Origin: Holophagales bacterium
Lineage (GTDB): Bacteria; Acidobacteriota; Thermoanaerobaculia; Multivoradales; JAGPDF01
NCBI GenBank assembly: GCA_016699405.1
Contig: CP064972.1
Span: 2,387,501-2,451,500 of the forward strand
Length of the DNA: 64,000 bases
Reading direction: 5' to 3'
Position numbers and translations under genes: made by a program. The notes beneath the pieces were generated by a model. The model was not told where the DNA came from and searched no databases. It was given only the letters and a program-made list of their open reading frames with translations. Numbering within the stretch: position 1 is the first letter of the stretch; each line of letters opens with the position of its first letter. Positions 53,115-62,032 of the stretch are shown here, piece by piece.

Positions 53115-53956
53115 TCCGGCGGCTCCTGCGTTGGCTCGAGCGTCAGCCGTTGCTCGTCACCTGGTTTGCGACCGGAGTCGCCATCGCTGCGCTCGGCCTG
53201 CTCGATTTCGTCACCGGCTTCGAGGTCTCGTTCTCCCTCTTCTATCTCGCCCCGGTGGCGCTCGCCGCCTGGCGGCTCGGGCGGCGCGGCGGGTTCGTCG
53301 CGGCCACCGCCTCGACCGTCGCGTCGATGCTGGCCAACGCCCTGTCGGGCGAGCGGTCGGCCGAGTGGGTCACCGCCTGGAACGCGCTGTCGCGGGCCGG
53401 CATCTACATCGTCCTCGCCGAGCTGCTCGCCGAGCTGCGCACGCAGCTCGAAGGCGAGCGCACCCTGGCGCGAACCGACGAGCTGACCGGCCTGGCGAAC
53501 CGGCGGGCGTTCTTCGCCGCCGCCGAGGCCGAGCTCGTCCGCGTGCGGCGCGGGGGGCGGACGGTCTCGTTGCTGTTCGTCGATCTCGACGACTTCAAGG
53601 GGGTCAACGACCGGCTGGGCCACGCGTCCGGAGACGAGGTCCTCTGCGCGGTGGCCAGCGCCCTGCGGCGCGCGACGCGGGGCAACGACCTGACGGGACG
53701 CCTGGGCGGCGACGAGTTTGCCGCGCTGCTTCCCGACGCCGACGCCGAGGCGGCGCAGGCGGTCACCGTCCGCCTGCGGGCACGCCTGCGCGAGGCGCTC
53801 GCCAGCGGTCCGGCCCTGGTGACGGTGAGTGTCGGCTCGGTGACCAGTCACTCCGCCACGGAATCGATCGAGGAGCTGCTCGCCGCGGCGGACGGTTCGC
53901 TCTACGAGGCGAAGGGCGCGGGCGGCGACTGCGACGCCGCCCGTTCTCTCGTCTGA
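53111..53956 (+). CDS. membrane diguanylate cyclase (GGDEF)
   Basis: 281 residues. The N-terminal ~115 residues have four hydrophobic segments (LLVTWFATGVAIAALGLLDF, FSLFYLAPVALAAW, then FVAATASTVASMLANAL and a fourth near 100), a membrane-sensor arrangement. The GGDEF domain starts at LARTDELTGLANRRAFF, has LFVDLDDFKGVNDRLGH and an intact active site RLGGDEFAAL, so it should make c-di-GMP. The RxxD inhibitory site is not obvious. Coupled by ATGA overlap to the SUI1 gene, an odd pairing that may be only compact packing. Confidence 0.9.
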   Translation: MIRRLLRWLERQPLLVTWFATGVAIAALGLLDFVTGFEVSFSLFYLAPVALAAWRLGRRGGFVAATASTVASMLANALSGERSAEWVTAWNALSRAGIYIVLAELLAELRTQLEGERTLARTDELTGLANRRAFFAAAEAELVRVRRGGRTVSLLFVDLDDFKGVNDRLGHASGDEVLCAVASALRRATRGNDLTGRLGGDEFAALLPDADAEAAQAVTVRLRARLREALASGPALVTVSVGSVTSHSATESIEELLAAADGSLYEAKGAGGDCDAARSLV

Positions 53957-54031
53957 CCTCCCCGAAGGGACCGGGTCACGCATAGGATCAGGCGCGGCGG
54001 TGCCGGCACCGCCGCCATCAAGGAGACGACC

Positions 54032-55189
54032 ATGGGCCTGCTCGACAACATCCGCCAGCAGATCGGCTCGCAGTTCATCGAGATCATCCAGTGGCTCGAC
54101 GAGACCAACGACACGCTGGTCTACCGCTTCCCGGTGTACAACCAGGAGATCAAGATGGGAGCGCAGCTGACGGTTCGCGAGAACCAGGTCGCGCTCTTCG
54201 TCAACGAAGGGAAGGCCGCCGACCTCTTCGGCCCGGGCCGCTACGAGCTCTCGACCCAGAACATCCCGATCCTCACCACGCTGCGCGGCTGGAAGTACGG
54301 CTTCCAGTCGCCCTTCAAGGCCGAGGTCTACTTCTTCAACACGCGGCTCTTTACCGACCTGAAGTGGGGCACGGCGAACCCGGTGATGATGCGTGACGCC
54401 GAGTTCGGGATGATCCGCCTGCGCGCCTTCGGCACCTGGGCGATGAAGATCGGCGACCCGAAGGTCTTCTTCGAGACGATCGTCGGCACCCAGGGGCTGA
54501 CCACGACCGACGAGATCACCGGCCAGCTGCGCTCGATCGTGCTCTCGAAGCTCTCGGACGCGATCGCCGAGGCGAAGATCGCGGCGCTCGACCTGGCGGC
54601 CAAGTACGACGAGCTCTCCGCCGTCGGCAAGCAGGTGATCGGCGCGGAGTTCGCCACCTTCGGCCTCGACCTGGCGCGCTTCTTCGTCGAGAACATCTCG
54701 CTGCCCGAGGAGGTCGAGGCGGCGATCGACCAGCGCACCAAGCTCGGTGTGCTGGGCGACAAGATGGCGCAGTACACGCAGATGCAGGCGGCCGAGGCGA
54801 TCAAGGTGGCCGCGGCGAACCCCGGCGGTCTCGCCGGGGCCGGGGTGGGCCTCGGTGCCGGTGTCGGCATGGGACAGATGATGGGACAGGCGATGCAGTC
54901 CGGCCTGGCCGCGCCTCCGGCCGCGGCCCCGGCTCCACCGCCGTTGCCGGGCGCCGCCCCGCCGCCGCCGGTGGCGGCGAGCGTGCCGCGCTGGTCGCTC
55001 GCCATCGACGGCAAGACCTACGGGCCGTACACGGACGAAGCGCTGCGTGCCATGGTCGCCGCAGGGCAGGTGCTGCCGGCGACGCTCGCCTGGCACCCGG
55101 GTGCGGCGGGCTGGGCGCCGCTGGCGAGCTTCTCGGGCTTCGGCGAGCCGTCGGCGCCGCCGCCACCCCCTCCGCCTCCGCAGCGCTGA
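54032..55189 (+). CDS. SPFH-domain protein with C-terminal GYF_2 domain
   Basis: 385 residues. AAGGAGA precedes the ATG. Residues ~5-240 are an SPFH domain of the YdjI/virion-core-like type (QFIEIIQWLDETNDTLVYRF, NQVALFVNEGKAADLFGPG, YFFNTRLFTDLKWGT). A Gly/Met/Pro-rich linker follows, then a GYF_2-like domain (WSLAIDGKTYGPYTDEALRA, ~315-360) that probably binds Pro-rich peptides. The protein ends in a Pro run. There is no membrane segment. It sits next to a zinc-ribbon membrane protein, a pairing seen in membrane-stress-type clusters. Confidence 0.87.
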   Translation: MGLLDNIRQQIGSQFIEIIQWLDETNDTLVYRFPVYNQEIKMGAQLTVRENQVALFVNEGKAADLFGPGRYELSTQNIPILTTLRGWKYGFQSPFKAEVYFFNTRLFTDLKWGTANPVMMRDAEFGMIRLRAFGTWAMKIGDPKVFFETIVGTQGLTTTDEITGQLRSIVLSKLSDAIAEAKIAALDLAAKYDELSAVGKQVIGAEFATFGLDLARFFVENISLPEEVEAAIDQRTKLGVLGDKMAQYTQMQAAEAIKVAAANPGGLAGAGVGLGAGVGMGQMMGQAMQSGLAAPPAAAPAPPPLPGAAPPPPVAASVPRWSLAIDGKTYGPYTDEALRAMVAAGQVLPATLAWHPGAAGWAPLASFSGFGEPSAPPPPPPPPQR

Positions 55190-55205
55190 GGTCGTGGGCC
55201 CGACG

Positions 55206-56291
55206 ATGAGCGACCCGGGCGCGATCTCCGCAGCGATCCGCAAGTTTCCCTGCACTGCCTGCGGCGCCGACGTGGTCTGGAAGCCGGGGGCGGCCGCCCT
55301 CGTCTGCCCTTACTGCGGGACGCGGCAGGAGGTGGAGCCGGCCGGCGAGCCGGTGCGCGAACGCTCGCTCGCCGAGGGCCTGGCACGGCCGCGCGACACC
55401 GGATGGGGAATCGAGCGCAAGTCGGTGCGCTGCACTCGCTGCGGCGCCACCGAGACGCTCGACCCGGCGGTGGCCGCGACCTCGTGCGCCTTCTGCGGCA
55501 CGCCGACGGTCGTCGAGGCGCCGGCGAACCCGGACCTGGTGCGACCCGAAGGGCTGCTGCCGTTCGCCATCGACTTCCACGCCGCGGTGGCGCGCTTCCG
55601 CGACTGGATCGGCCGGCTCTGGTTCCGGCCCGGCGACCTCAAGGAGAAGTCGTCGGTGGCGACGCTGCGCGGCGTCTACGTGCCGTTCTGGACGTTCGAC
55701 GCCGACACCCGTTCGCATTGGAGCGCCGACGCGGGCTTCAACGACCAGGTCCAGGTCCAGGTGACGCGCGGCGGCCGTTCGGTGACCGAGACGCAGACGC
55801 GCACGCGCTGGGAGCACCGCTCCGGCACGCTCGACAAGCGCTTCGACGATCTCCCGGTGCCGGCCTCGCGCGGTCTCGACCCGACGGCGACGCGTGGCAT
55901 CGAGCCGTTTCCGACCGATCGGCTGGTCCCCTACGACCCGCGCTACCTTTCGGGCTTCCTCGCCGAGGAGTACGGTGTCGACCTGCCCGAGGCCGAGCGC
56001 GCCGCGCGCGAGCGGATGACCGAGGAGATCCGCGCCGCCTGCGGCGCCGCCGTGCCCGGAGACACCTATCGCAACCTCCAGGTCGAGACCTCCTGGTCGG
56101 AGCTCGCCTACAAGGGGGCCTTGTTGCCGATCTGGATCGCGGCCTACCAGTACGGCGGGAAGACCTACCGCTTCCTGGTCAACGGCGTGACCGGCCAGGT
56201 CGACGGCGACGCGCCCTGGTCGTGGGCGAAGATCGCGGCAGCCGTCGCTGCCGCGGTGCTGCTGATCCTGCTGCTTTCGCGGCTCGGGTGA
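55206..56291 (+). CDS. zinc-ribbon membrane protein
   Basis: 361 residues, starting 16 bp after the SPFH gene. Two zinc ribbons lie at the N-terminus: CTACG with CPYCG, and CTRCG with CAFCG. The middle has FAIDFHAAVARFRDWI, LRGVYVPFWTFDADTRSHW and YKGALLPIWIAAYQYGGKTYRFLVNG, as in the large family of bacterial TFIIB-like zinc-ribbon proteins. One C-terminal membrane helix (IAAAVAAAVLLILLLSRLG) anchors it with the bulk in the cytoplasm. Likely works with the SPFH-GYF protein; the function is unknown. Confidence 0.85.
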   Translation: MSDPGAISAAIRKFPCTACGADVVWKPGAAALVCPYCGTRQEVEPAGEPVRERSLAEGLARPRDTGWGIERKSVRCTRCGATETLDPAVAATSCAFCGTPTVVEAPANPDLVRPEGLLPFAIDFHAAVARFRDWIGRLWFRPGDLKEKSSVATLRGVYVPFWTFDADTRSHWSADAGFNDQVQVQVTRGGRSVTETQTRTRWEHRSGTLDKRFDDLPVPASRGLDPTATRGIEPFPTDRLVPYDPRYLSGFLAEEYGVDLPEAERAARERMTEEIRAACGAAVPGDTYRNLQVETSWSELAYKGALLPIWIAAYQYGGKTYRFLVNGVTGQVDGDAPWSWAKIAAAVAAAVLLILLLSRLG

Positions 56292-56347
56292 GCCGTGCGA
56301 ACCCTGACGGACCACCGCGGCTGCCGCCGCTTCGGAGGACGCAACCG

Positions 56348-56695
56348 ATGAGATCGATCCGACCGCTGATGTTCGCCCTGTCGCTCTTCTCCCTGCTGGT
56401 CGTCGCCGGTTGCGCCCAGCAGCGCTTCGAGAAGCTCTTCGCCGACAGCGTGGCGCGGCCGGCGCTCGCCTGTCTCCACCCGGCGGGCGACTTTCGCAGC
56501 GCGGGCGGGGTGAAGGCGGAAGGCAACGACACCTTCACCGGCCTGATCACCTGGCGTGGTCGGGCGCTCGACAACGAGTACGTGACGCGCGTCCGGGTCA
56601 CGGTGGCGGGCGGTCAGGCGCGAGTCGAGGTGATGGAGGACTCGGCGCTGGTGCCGGCGGTGCGGACGACCTGCGAAATTCCGGTCCCGCAGTGA
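56348..56695 (+). CDS. small lipoprotein, hypothetical
   Basis: 115 residues. MRSIRPLMFALSLFSLLVVAGC is a clear lipoprotein signal, cut before Cys in the VAGC lipobox. The mature ~95 residues form a compact mostly-beta domain (FTGLITWRGRALDNEYVTR, VRVTVAGGQARVEV) with two Cys that may pair. It follows the SPFH and zinc-ribbon genes on the same strand, so may belong to that transcript. Confidence 0.75.
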   Translation: MRSIRPLMFALSLFSLLVVAGCAQQRFEKLFADSVARPALACLHPAGDFRSAGGVKAEGNDTFTGLITWRGRALDNEYVTRVRVTVAGGQARVEVMEDSALVPAVRTTCEIPVPQ

Positions 56696-56723
56696 TCGCG
56701 GTCCGGGTCCGTGGGTCGTGGCG

Positions 56724-57493
56724 ATGACGACGACCGGGGGCGGTGCCTTCGTCGATCGCTTCGGCGAGGTCGCCGCGACCTACGCGACCTTTCGACCGCG
56801 CTATCCCGACGCCCTCTTCGACGAGCTCGCCGCGCTCGCACCGCGGCGCACTCTCGCCTGGGATTGTGCGGCGGGGAGCGGCCAGGCGACGCTCGCCCTG
56901 GTCGAGCGCTTCGACCGGGTCGTCGCCACCGACGCCAGTGCCGCGCAGCTCGCCGAGCTCCCGCCGCACCCGCGGATCGAACGGCGCGTCGCTCCGGCCG
57001 AGGCGAGCGGTCTTGCCGCCGGCTCGGTCGACCTGATCACGGTCGCTCAGGCGCTCCACTGGTTCGACGTCGACCGCTTCGCCGCCGAGGCCCGCCGCGT
57101 GCTCGTGCCGGGCGGCTTGCTCGCGGTCTGGTGCTACGCCACCCTGGCCGTCGCGGGAGCGGCGATCGACGCGGCGGTCCAGCGCTTCTATCGCGAGACC
57201 GTCGGTGCCTTCTGGCCGCCCGAACGGCGGCTGGTGGAAGAGGGCTATCGCTCCTTGGTGCTGCCGCTGCCGGAGATCCCGGCGCCGCGCTTCGTCATGG
57301 CCGCCGACTGGACGCTCTCCGAGCTCGCCGGCTACCTGCGAAGCTGGTCGGCGACGGCCGCGTGCCAGAGGGCTACGGGCGCCGATCCGGTCGACGAGCT
57401 GATCGGCGACCTGGAGCCGCTCTGGGGCGAGGCCTCGGGCGGCGCCGGGTGCGTTGGGAGCTGGCGCTGCGCCTCTTCCGGGGGGCGGCCTGA
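56724..57493 (+). pseudogene. class I SAM methyltransferase, frameshifted near its end
   Basis: ATG 56724. The open frame encodes a methyltransferase-11 type protein: FRPRYPDALFDELA, the SAM motif LAWDCAAGSGQATLAL, VVATDASAAQLAEL, DLITVAQALHWFDVDRF and ARRVLVPGGLLAVW. The natural C-terminus, RVRWELALRLFRGAA, ending at TGA 57491-57493, is in a different frame; the switch falls at about 57435-57450 in a G/C-rich run. Without it the frame would run deep into the convergent parA gene, which is not believable. The small-molecule substrate is unknown. Confidence 0.75.
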
Positions 57494-57500
57494 GAGGCCC

Positions 57501-58475
57501 TCAGCTCTCGCCGGCTGCGGGTTCGGCGGTCGGCGGCTCGACGAGCGAGCGGCCGCTCGTTTCGTCGGCGGAGAGCAGCGCGATCTGCTCGGCGGCGGCG
57601 GGCGGCGCCGCGGCGGGCGGAGCGACCGTCGGCCGCGCGCTCTCGTCGGGGGCCGCCGAGGCGGGGCTCGGTGGCAGCGGACTCTCGCCGCGCGCCCGCT
57701 GCACCAGCTCGGTGGCGACCGCGAGATAGGCGCGGGCACCGCGCGCCGCCGGGTCGAGGTCGAAGATGTCGCGCCCGGCTCCCGGCAGCTCGGCGAGGCG
57801 GACGTTGACGTTCACCTCGGCGGCGAAGACGCGGTCGCCGTAGCGCTCGCGCATCCAGGCGACGGTGGAGCGTGCCAGGCGGGTGCGATAGTCGACCATC
57901 GTCGGCAGCAGGCCGAAGAGCCGCGGCCCGAAACCGAAGCGCACGCGCAACCGCTCGGCGGCCTCGAGCAGGAGCTCGATGCCGTCGGTGGCCAGCGGCT
58001 GCGGTGGCACCGGGACGACGAAGCCGTCGGAGGCGGCGAGCGCGCCGAGCGGCACGACCGAGAGCGTCGGCGGGCAGTCGAAGAGGATCCAGTCGTAGGC
58101 GTCGCGCAGCGGCTCCATGCGCCGGCGCAGGGCGAGCTCGCGGTCGCGCAGCGGCGCGAGCTCGACGTCGGCCGAGACCAGGTCGACCGAGGCGGTGATC
58201 AGGTCGAGCCGTGGGTGCGGCGTCTGCCGGACGACGGCCGCCGCCGGCAGCTTGCCGAACAGCAGGTCGTAGGCCGAGGGCGCGAGGTCCTCGCGGCTCA
58301 CGCCGAACGAGAGCGAGGCGGAGGCCTGGCTGTCGAGGTCGACGAGGAGCGTGCGATGGCCGAGGAAGGCCAGCGCGGCCGCGACGCTGACCGAGCTGGT
58401 GGTCTTCCCGACGCCGCCCTTCTTGCTGACGAACGAGACGATCAATGGCGTTTCCCGTCGGGAAGTGTAATGCAT
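57501..58475 (-). CDS. ParA/Soj-family partition ATPase
   Basis: 324 residues. The deviant Walker A KKGGVGKTT is at ~18-26, then LLVDLDSQASAS, YDWILFDCPPTLS and the C-terminal helices with TMVDYRTRLARSTVAWM. The last ~60 residues are a Pro/Ala/Glu-rich tail not usual for Soj. ATG 58475 is used; a TTG ten codons downstream would still leave the whole fold. No parB or parS-like site is adjacent, so it may be an orphan positioning ATPase (for flagella, chemosensory or carboxysome-type cargo) and not a chromosome partition protein. Divergent from recQ. Confidence 0.9.
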   Translation of the reverse strand: MHYTSRRETPLIVSFVSKKGGVGKTTSSVSVAAALAFLGHRTLLVDLDSQASASLSFGVSREDLAPSAYDLLFGKLPAAAVVRQTPHPRLDLITASVDLVSADVELAPLRDRELALRRRMEPLRDAYDWILFDCPPTLSVVPLGALAASDGFVVPVPPQPLATDGIELLLEAAERLRVRFGFGPRLFGLLPTMVDYRTRLARSTVAWMRERYGDRVFAAEVNVNVRLAELPGAGRDIFDLDPAARGARAYLAVATELVQRARGESPLPPSPASAAPDESARPTVAPPAAAPPAAAEQIALLSADETSGRSLVEPPTAEPAAGES

Positions 58476-58536
58476 CGGCCGCTGCGAGATGCCGCACGCC
58501 GATTTCGTCAGTAGCGTCAGAAGAGGTGACTGCGCC

Positions 58537-60396
58537 ATGCTCGACCCCGAGATGACCCTGCTCGCGACCGACGACCCGCTCGCCGAAGCGCGCGCCACTC
58601 TGCGGCGCGTCTTCGGTTTCCCGGACTTTCGCGGTGCCCAGGCCGACGTCGTGCAGGCATTGCTTGCCGGCGAGGACGCTCTGGTGCTCTGGCCGACCGG
58701 CGGCGGCAAGTCGCTCTGCTACCAGTTGCCGGCGATCCTCCGGCCCGGCACCGGGGTCGTCGTCTCGCCGCTCATTGCCTTGATGCAGGACCAGGTGGCG
58801 GCGCTTCTCGAAGCGGGTGTCGCCGCGGCGGCGCTGCACTCGAACCTCGACGGGCGGGAGGCGGCGGAGATCGAACGCCGGCTCCTCGCCGGCGAGCTCG
58901 ATCTGCTCTACGTCGCGCCCGAGCGGCTGCTCACGCCGCGCTGCCTCGATCTGCTCGCGCGGACGCCGCTCGCCCTCTTCGCCATCGACGAGGCGCACTG
59001 CGTCTCGCAGTGGGGGCACGACTTCCGACCCGAGTACCTCGGTCTGGATTTGCTGCCCGAGCGCTTTCCCGGCGTGCCGCGGCTGGCACTCACCGCCACC
59101 GCCGACCCGCCGACACGGCGCGAGATCCTCAGCCGGCTCAAGCTCGAGCAGGCGCGTGTCTTCGTCGCCAGCTTCGACCGGCCGAACCTGCGCTACCGTG
59201 TCGTCGACAAGGGCGAGGATCCACGCCGCCAGCTCCTCGCCTTCCTCGAGGAGGAGCACTCCGGTCACGCCGGCATCGTCTACCGCTTCTCGCGCGCCAA
59301 GGTCGAAGCGACGGCCGCCTGGCTCGCCGAGCACGGGGTCGAGGCGTTGCCCTACCACGCCGGGATGAGCGCCGAGAGCCGCCGTGCCACGCTCGACCGG
59401 TTCCGCTCCGGCGAGGGCGTGGTGGTGGTGGCGACGGTCGCCTTCGGCATGGGAATCGACCGTCCGGACGTCCGCTTCGTCGCCCACCTCGACCTGCCGA
59501 AGAGTCTCGAGGCGTACCACCAGGAGACCGGCCGGGCGGGGCGCGACGGCGAGCCGGCCGACGCCTGGATGGCCTACGGTCTGCAGGACGTCTTCAATCT
59601 GCTCTTCCTCATCGATTCGTCGGAGAGCGAGCCGGCGCGCAAGCAGGTCGAGCGCCGCAAGCTCGACGCCCTGCTTGCCTATTGCGAGGTCACCGACTGT
59701 CGCCGGCAGGTGCTGCTGCGCTACTTCGGCGAGGAGCTGCCGGGCCCCTGCGGCAACTGCGACACCTGCCTCGAGCCGGTCGCCACCTTCGACGCGACGG
59801 TCGCGGCGCAGAAGGCGCTCTCGGCCGTCTACCGCACCGGTGAGCGCTTCGGCGCGCAGCATCTGGTCGACCTGCTGCGCGGCGAGACCACCGAGAAGAT
59901 GACGCGTTTCGGACACGATTGCCTGCCCACGTTCGGCGTCGGCCAGGAGCTCGACGCCAAGGGCTGGCGCAACGTCTTCCGCCAACTCGTGGCGCGGGGG
60001 CTGCTCAAGGTCGACCTCGACGGGCACAACACGCTTTCGCTCACCCCGCGAGCCTGGCCGGTGCTGCGCGGCCAGGAGCGACTCCTGCTGCGGGAAGAGC
60101 GCAAGGTGACGAAGCGCGGCAAGCGGCGGCGTGGGGCGGCGTCGGGCGAGCCGGCGATCTTCGTCGACGAGCTTCGCTTCGAGGCGTTGCGCGCCTGGCG
60201 CAAGGAGACGGCGCAGGCCCACGGCGTGCCGCCCTACGTCGTCTTTCACGACGCGACGCTGCGTGAGCTCGCCGCCCGTGCCCCGGCGAGCCTTGCCGAG
60301 CTCGAGGAGGTGGCGGGCATCGGCGCCCGCAAGCTCGAGCGCTACGGCGCCGCGGTCCTGGCGATCCTCGCCTCCGCCGCCGAAACGAAGGGGTGA
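58537..60396 (+). CDS. recQ: ATP-dependent DNA helicase RecQ
   Basis: 619 residues from ATG 58537 (AGAGGTG upstream). Helicase motifs: PTGGGKSLCYQLP, ALMQDQVAAL, AIDEAHC, ALTATAD, MGIDRPDVRFVAH and QETGRAGRDG. The zinc-binding segment has four Cys (CEVTDC, CGNCDTC), then the RQC winged helix, and a C-terminal HRDC-like domain (FEALRAWRKETAQAHGVP). This is the full RecQ architecture. It unwinds 3'-overhang duplexes in recombination repair. Divergent from parA. Confidence 0.96.
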   Translation: MLDPEMTLLATDDPLAEARATLRRVFGFPDFRGAQADVVQALLAGEDALVLWPTGGGKSLCYQLPAILRPGTGVVVSPLIALMQDQVAALLEAGVAAAALHSNLDGREAAEIERRLLAGELDLLYVAPERLLTPRCLDLLARTPLALFAIDEAHCVSQWGHDFRPEYLGLDLLPERFPGVPRLALTATADPPTRREILSRLKLEQARVFVASFDRPNLRYRVVDKGEDPRRQLLAFLEEEHSGHAGIVYRFSRAKVEATAAWLAEHGVEALPYHAGMSAESRRATLDRFRSGEGVVVVATVAFGMGIDRPDVRFVAHLDLPKSLEAYHQETGRAGRDGEPADAWMAYGLQDVFNLLFLIDSSESEPARKQVERRKLDALLAYCEVTDCRRQVLLRYFGEELPGPCGNCDTCLEPVATFDATVAAQKALSAVYRTGERFGAQHLVDLLRGETTEKMTRFGHDCLPTFGVGQELDAKGWRNVFRQLVARGLLKVDLDGHNTLSLTPRAWPVLRGQERLLLREERKVTKRGKRRRGAASGEPAIFVDELRFEALRAWRKETAQAHGVPPYVVFHDATLRELAARAPASLAELEEVAGIGARKLERYGAAVLAILASAAETKG

Positions 60397-60495
60397 GCGC
60401 CCCCCCTCGTCCTCTCGATCGAACCGAGGGATCCGGGTGGGGGGCCTGACGCGAGGCCCGCGAGGAGCTGCCATGGCGCCCGCCCACCCCGGTCC

Positions 60496-60516
60496 CTCGC
60501 TCTCGCTCGGGACGAC
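60496..60516. repeat. single copy of the palindromic repeat arm
   Basis: One base different from the arm of the 21-bp inverted repeat at 40733-40753 (GGGACGAC instead of GGGATGAC), here without its partner. It lies in the 222-bp gap between recQ and the nfeD-like gene. Confidence 0.6.
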
Positions 60517-60618
60517 GACCTGGGGTGAGCGGCCGGAATTGCGTAGAGCGAGCTCGGTCGGCGCCGGGTGTAGCATCCTCCTCGGAACTCCTTTTTCGAC
60601 CCTCACGGAGCACCTGAC

Positions 60619-61050
60619 ATGCCCTTCTGGCTCTGGCTGATTCTCGGTCTCGTCCTGCTCGCCGGCGAGCTGCTCACCCCGGGCGGGTTCTTCATCGTCT
60701 TCTTCGGCGTCGGCGCGCTGGTCGTCGGCCTGCTCGGTCTCGCCGGGGTGGTCATGCCCCTCTGGTTGCAGGGCGTGGCCTTCTCGGCCGTGTCGGTCCT
60801 CGCGCTGCTGCTCTTCCGCAAGCCGCTGCTCGGCCGCTTCTCCCCACCGCCGGCACGCAAGGTCGATCCGCTGGTCGGCGAGGAGGCGGTGACGCTCGAG
60901 GAGATCGGCGCCGGGCGGCTCGGCAAGGTCGAGCTGCGCGGCACGCCGTGGAACGCCCGCGCCACGAACGGCCGGGCGCTCGCCAAGGGGGTGCGCGTGC
61001 GCGTCGAGCGCGTCGAGGGTCTCACCGTATTCGTCGGTCGCGCCGAGTAG
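60619..61050 (+). CDS. NfeD-like membrane protein
   Basis: 143 residues. Three closely spaced hydrophobic segments occupy ~1-75 (FWLWLILGLVLLAGELL, IVFFGVGALVVGLLGL, GVAFSAVSVLALLLF), followed by an OB-fold tail (VTLEEIGAGRLGKVELRGTPWNAR ... VRVRVERVEGLTVFVG), the NfeD1b arrangement. These proteins partner SPFH proteins in the membrane; a stomatin-type gene follows 24 bp downstream, as is usual. TAGCAT at ~60572 may be the -10. Confidence 0.92.
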   Translation: MPFWLWLILGLVLLAGELLTPGGFFIVFFGVGALVVGLLGLAGVVMPLWLQGVAFSAVSVLALLLFRKPLLGRFSPPPARKVDPLVGEEAVTLEEIGAGRLGKVELRGTPWNARATNGRALAKGVRVRVERVEGLTVFVGRAE

Positions 61051-61074
61051 GCGCGCCGCCTTCCTGGAGGAACG

Positions 61075-62013
61075 ATGGACATGGGCATCATCGCGGCGGT
61101 GGCCGTTCTCGCCTTCCTGGTTCTCGTCATCGTCGCCAAGTCGGCGATCGTCGTGCCGCAACAGAGCGCCTACATCGTCGAGCGGCTGGGCCGCTACGCC
61201 GGGACGCTCGACGCCGGCTTCCACATCCTGGTGCCGTTCGTCGACGTGATCCGCTACCGGCAGTCGCTCAAGGAGATGGCGCTCGACATCCCCGAGCAGG
61301 TATGCATCACGCGCGACAACGTCCAGGTGTCGGTCGACGGGGTGATCTTCCTCAAGGTGCTCAACGCCGAGCGTGCCTCCTACGGCATCCACGACTTCTA
61401 CTTCGCCATCACCCAGCTCGCCCAGACGACGCTGCGCAGCGAGGTCGGCAAGATCGACCTCGACCGCACCTTCGAGGAGCGCACGAACATCAACGCCGCG
61501 GTGGTCTCGGAGATCGACAAGGCGACCGAGCCGTGGGGCGTCAAGGTGCTGCGCTACGAGATCAAGAACATCACTCCGCCCAAGGACGTGCTCGCGGCGA
61601 TGGAGAAGCAGATGCGCGCCGAGCGGGAGAAGCGGGCGGTGATCCTCACCTCCGAAGGCGAGCGCGACGCGGCGATCAACACCGCCGAGGGCGAGAAGCA
61701 GCAGGTCATCAAGGCCTCGGAGGCGAACAAGCAGCAGCGGATCAACGAGGCCGAGGGCCAGGGTCAGGCGATCCTGACGATCGCCAACGCCACGGCCGAG
61801 GGCCTGCGTCTGGTCGCCGCGGCGACCCAGTCGCCGGGCGGAATCGAGGCGCTGCAACTGCGCGTCGCCGAACAGTGGGTGGCGCAGTTCGGACAGATCG
61901 CCAAGGCCGGCAACACGATCGTCGTGCCCGCCAACGTCGGGGATGTGGCGGGGATGATCGCCACCGCGCTCTCGGCGGTCAAGGCGGTCGACCGGCCGGC
62001 GCTGGGCAAGTAG
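61075..62013 (+). CDS. SPFH/stomatin-type protein (QmcA-like)
   Basis: 312 residues. One N-terminal membrane helix (IIAAVAVLAFLVLVIVAK), then a band-7 domain: IVVPQQSAYIVERLGRYAG, GFHILVPFVD, VSVDGVIFLKVLNAERASYG and ERTNINAAVVSEIDKA. A coiled coil rich in Glu, Ala and Lys (~180-240) leads to a conserved tail (LRLVAAATQSPGGIEALQLR). With NfeD it forms the paraslipin-type pair that organises membrane microdomains. GGAGGA precedes the ATG. Confidence 0.94.
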   Translation: MDMGIIAAVAVLAFLVLVIVAKSAIVVPQQSAYIVERLGRYAGTLDAGFHILVPFVDVIRYRQSLKEMALDIPEQVCITRDNVQVSVDGVIFLKVLNAERASYGIHDFYFAITQLAQTTLRSEVGKIDLDRTFEERTNINAAVVSEIDKATEPWGVKVLRYEIKNITPPKDVLAAMEKQMRAEREKRAVILTSEGERDAAINTAEGEKQQVIKASEANKQQRINEAEGQGQAILTIANATAEGLRLVAAATQSPGGIEALQLRVAEQWVAQFGQIAKAGNTIVVPANVGDVAGMIATALSAVKAVDRPALGK

Positions 62014-62032
62014 GGAACGCGGGGAGATCGAC

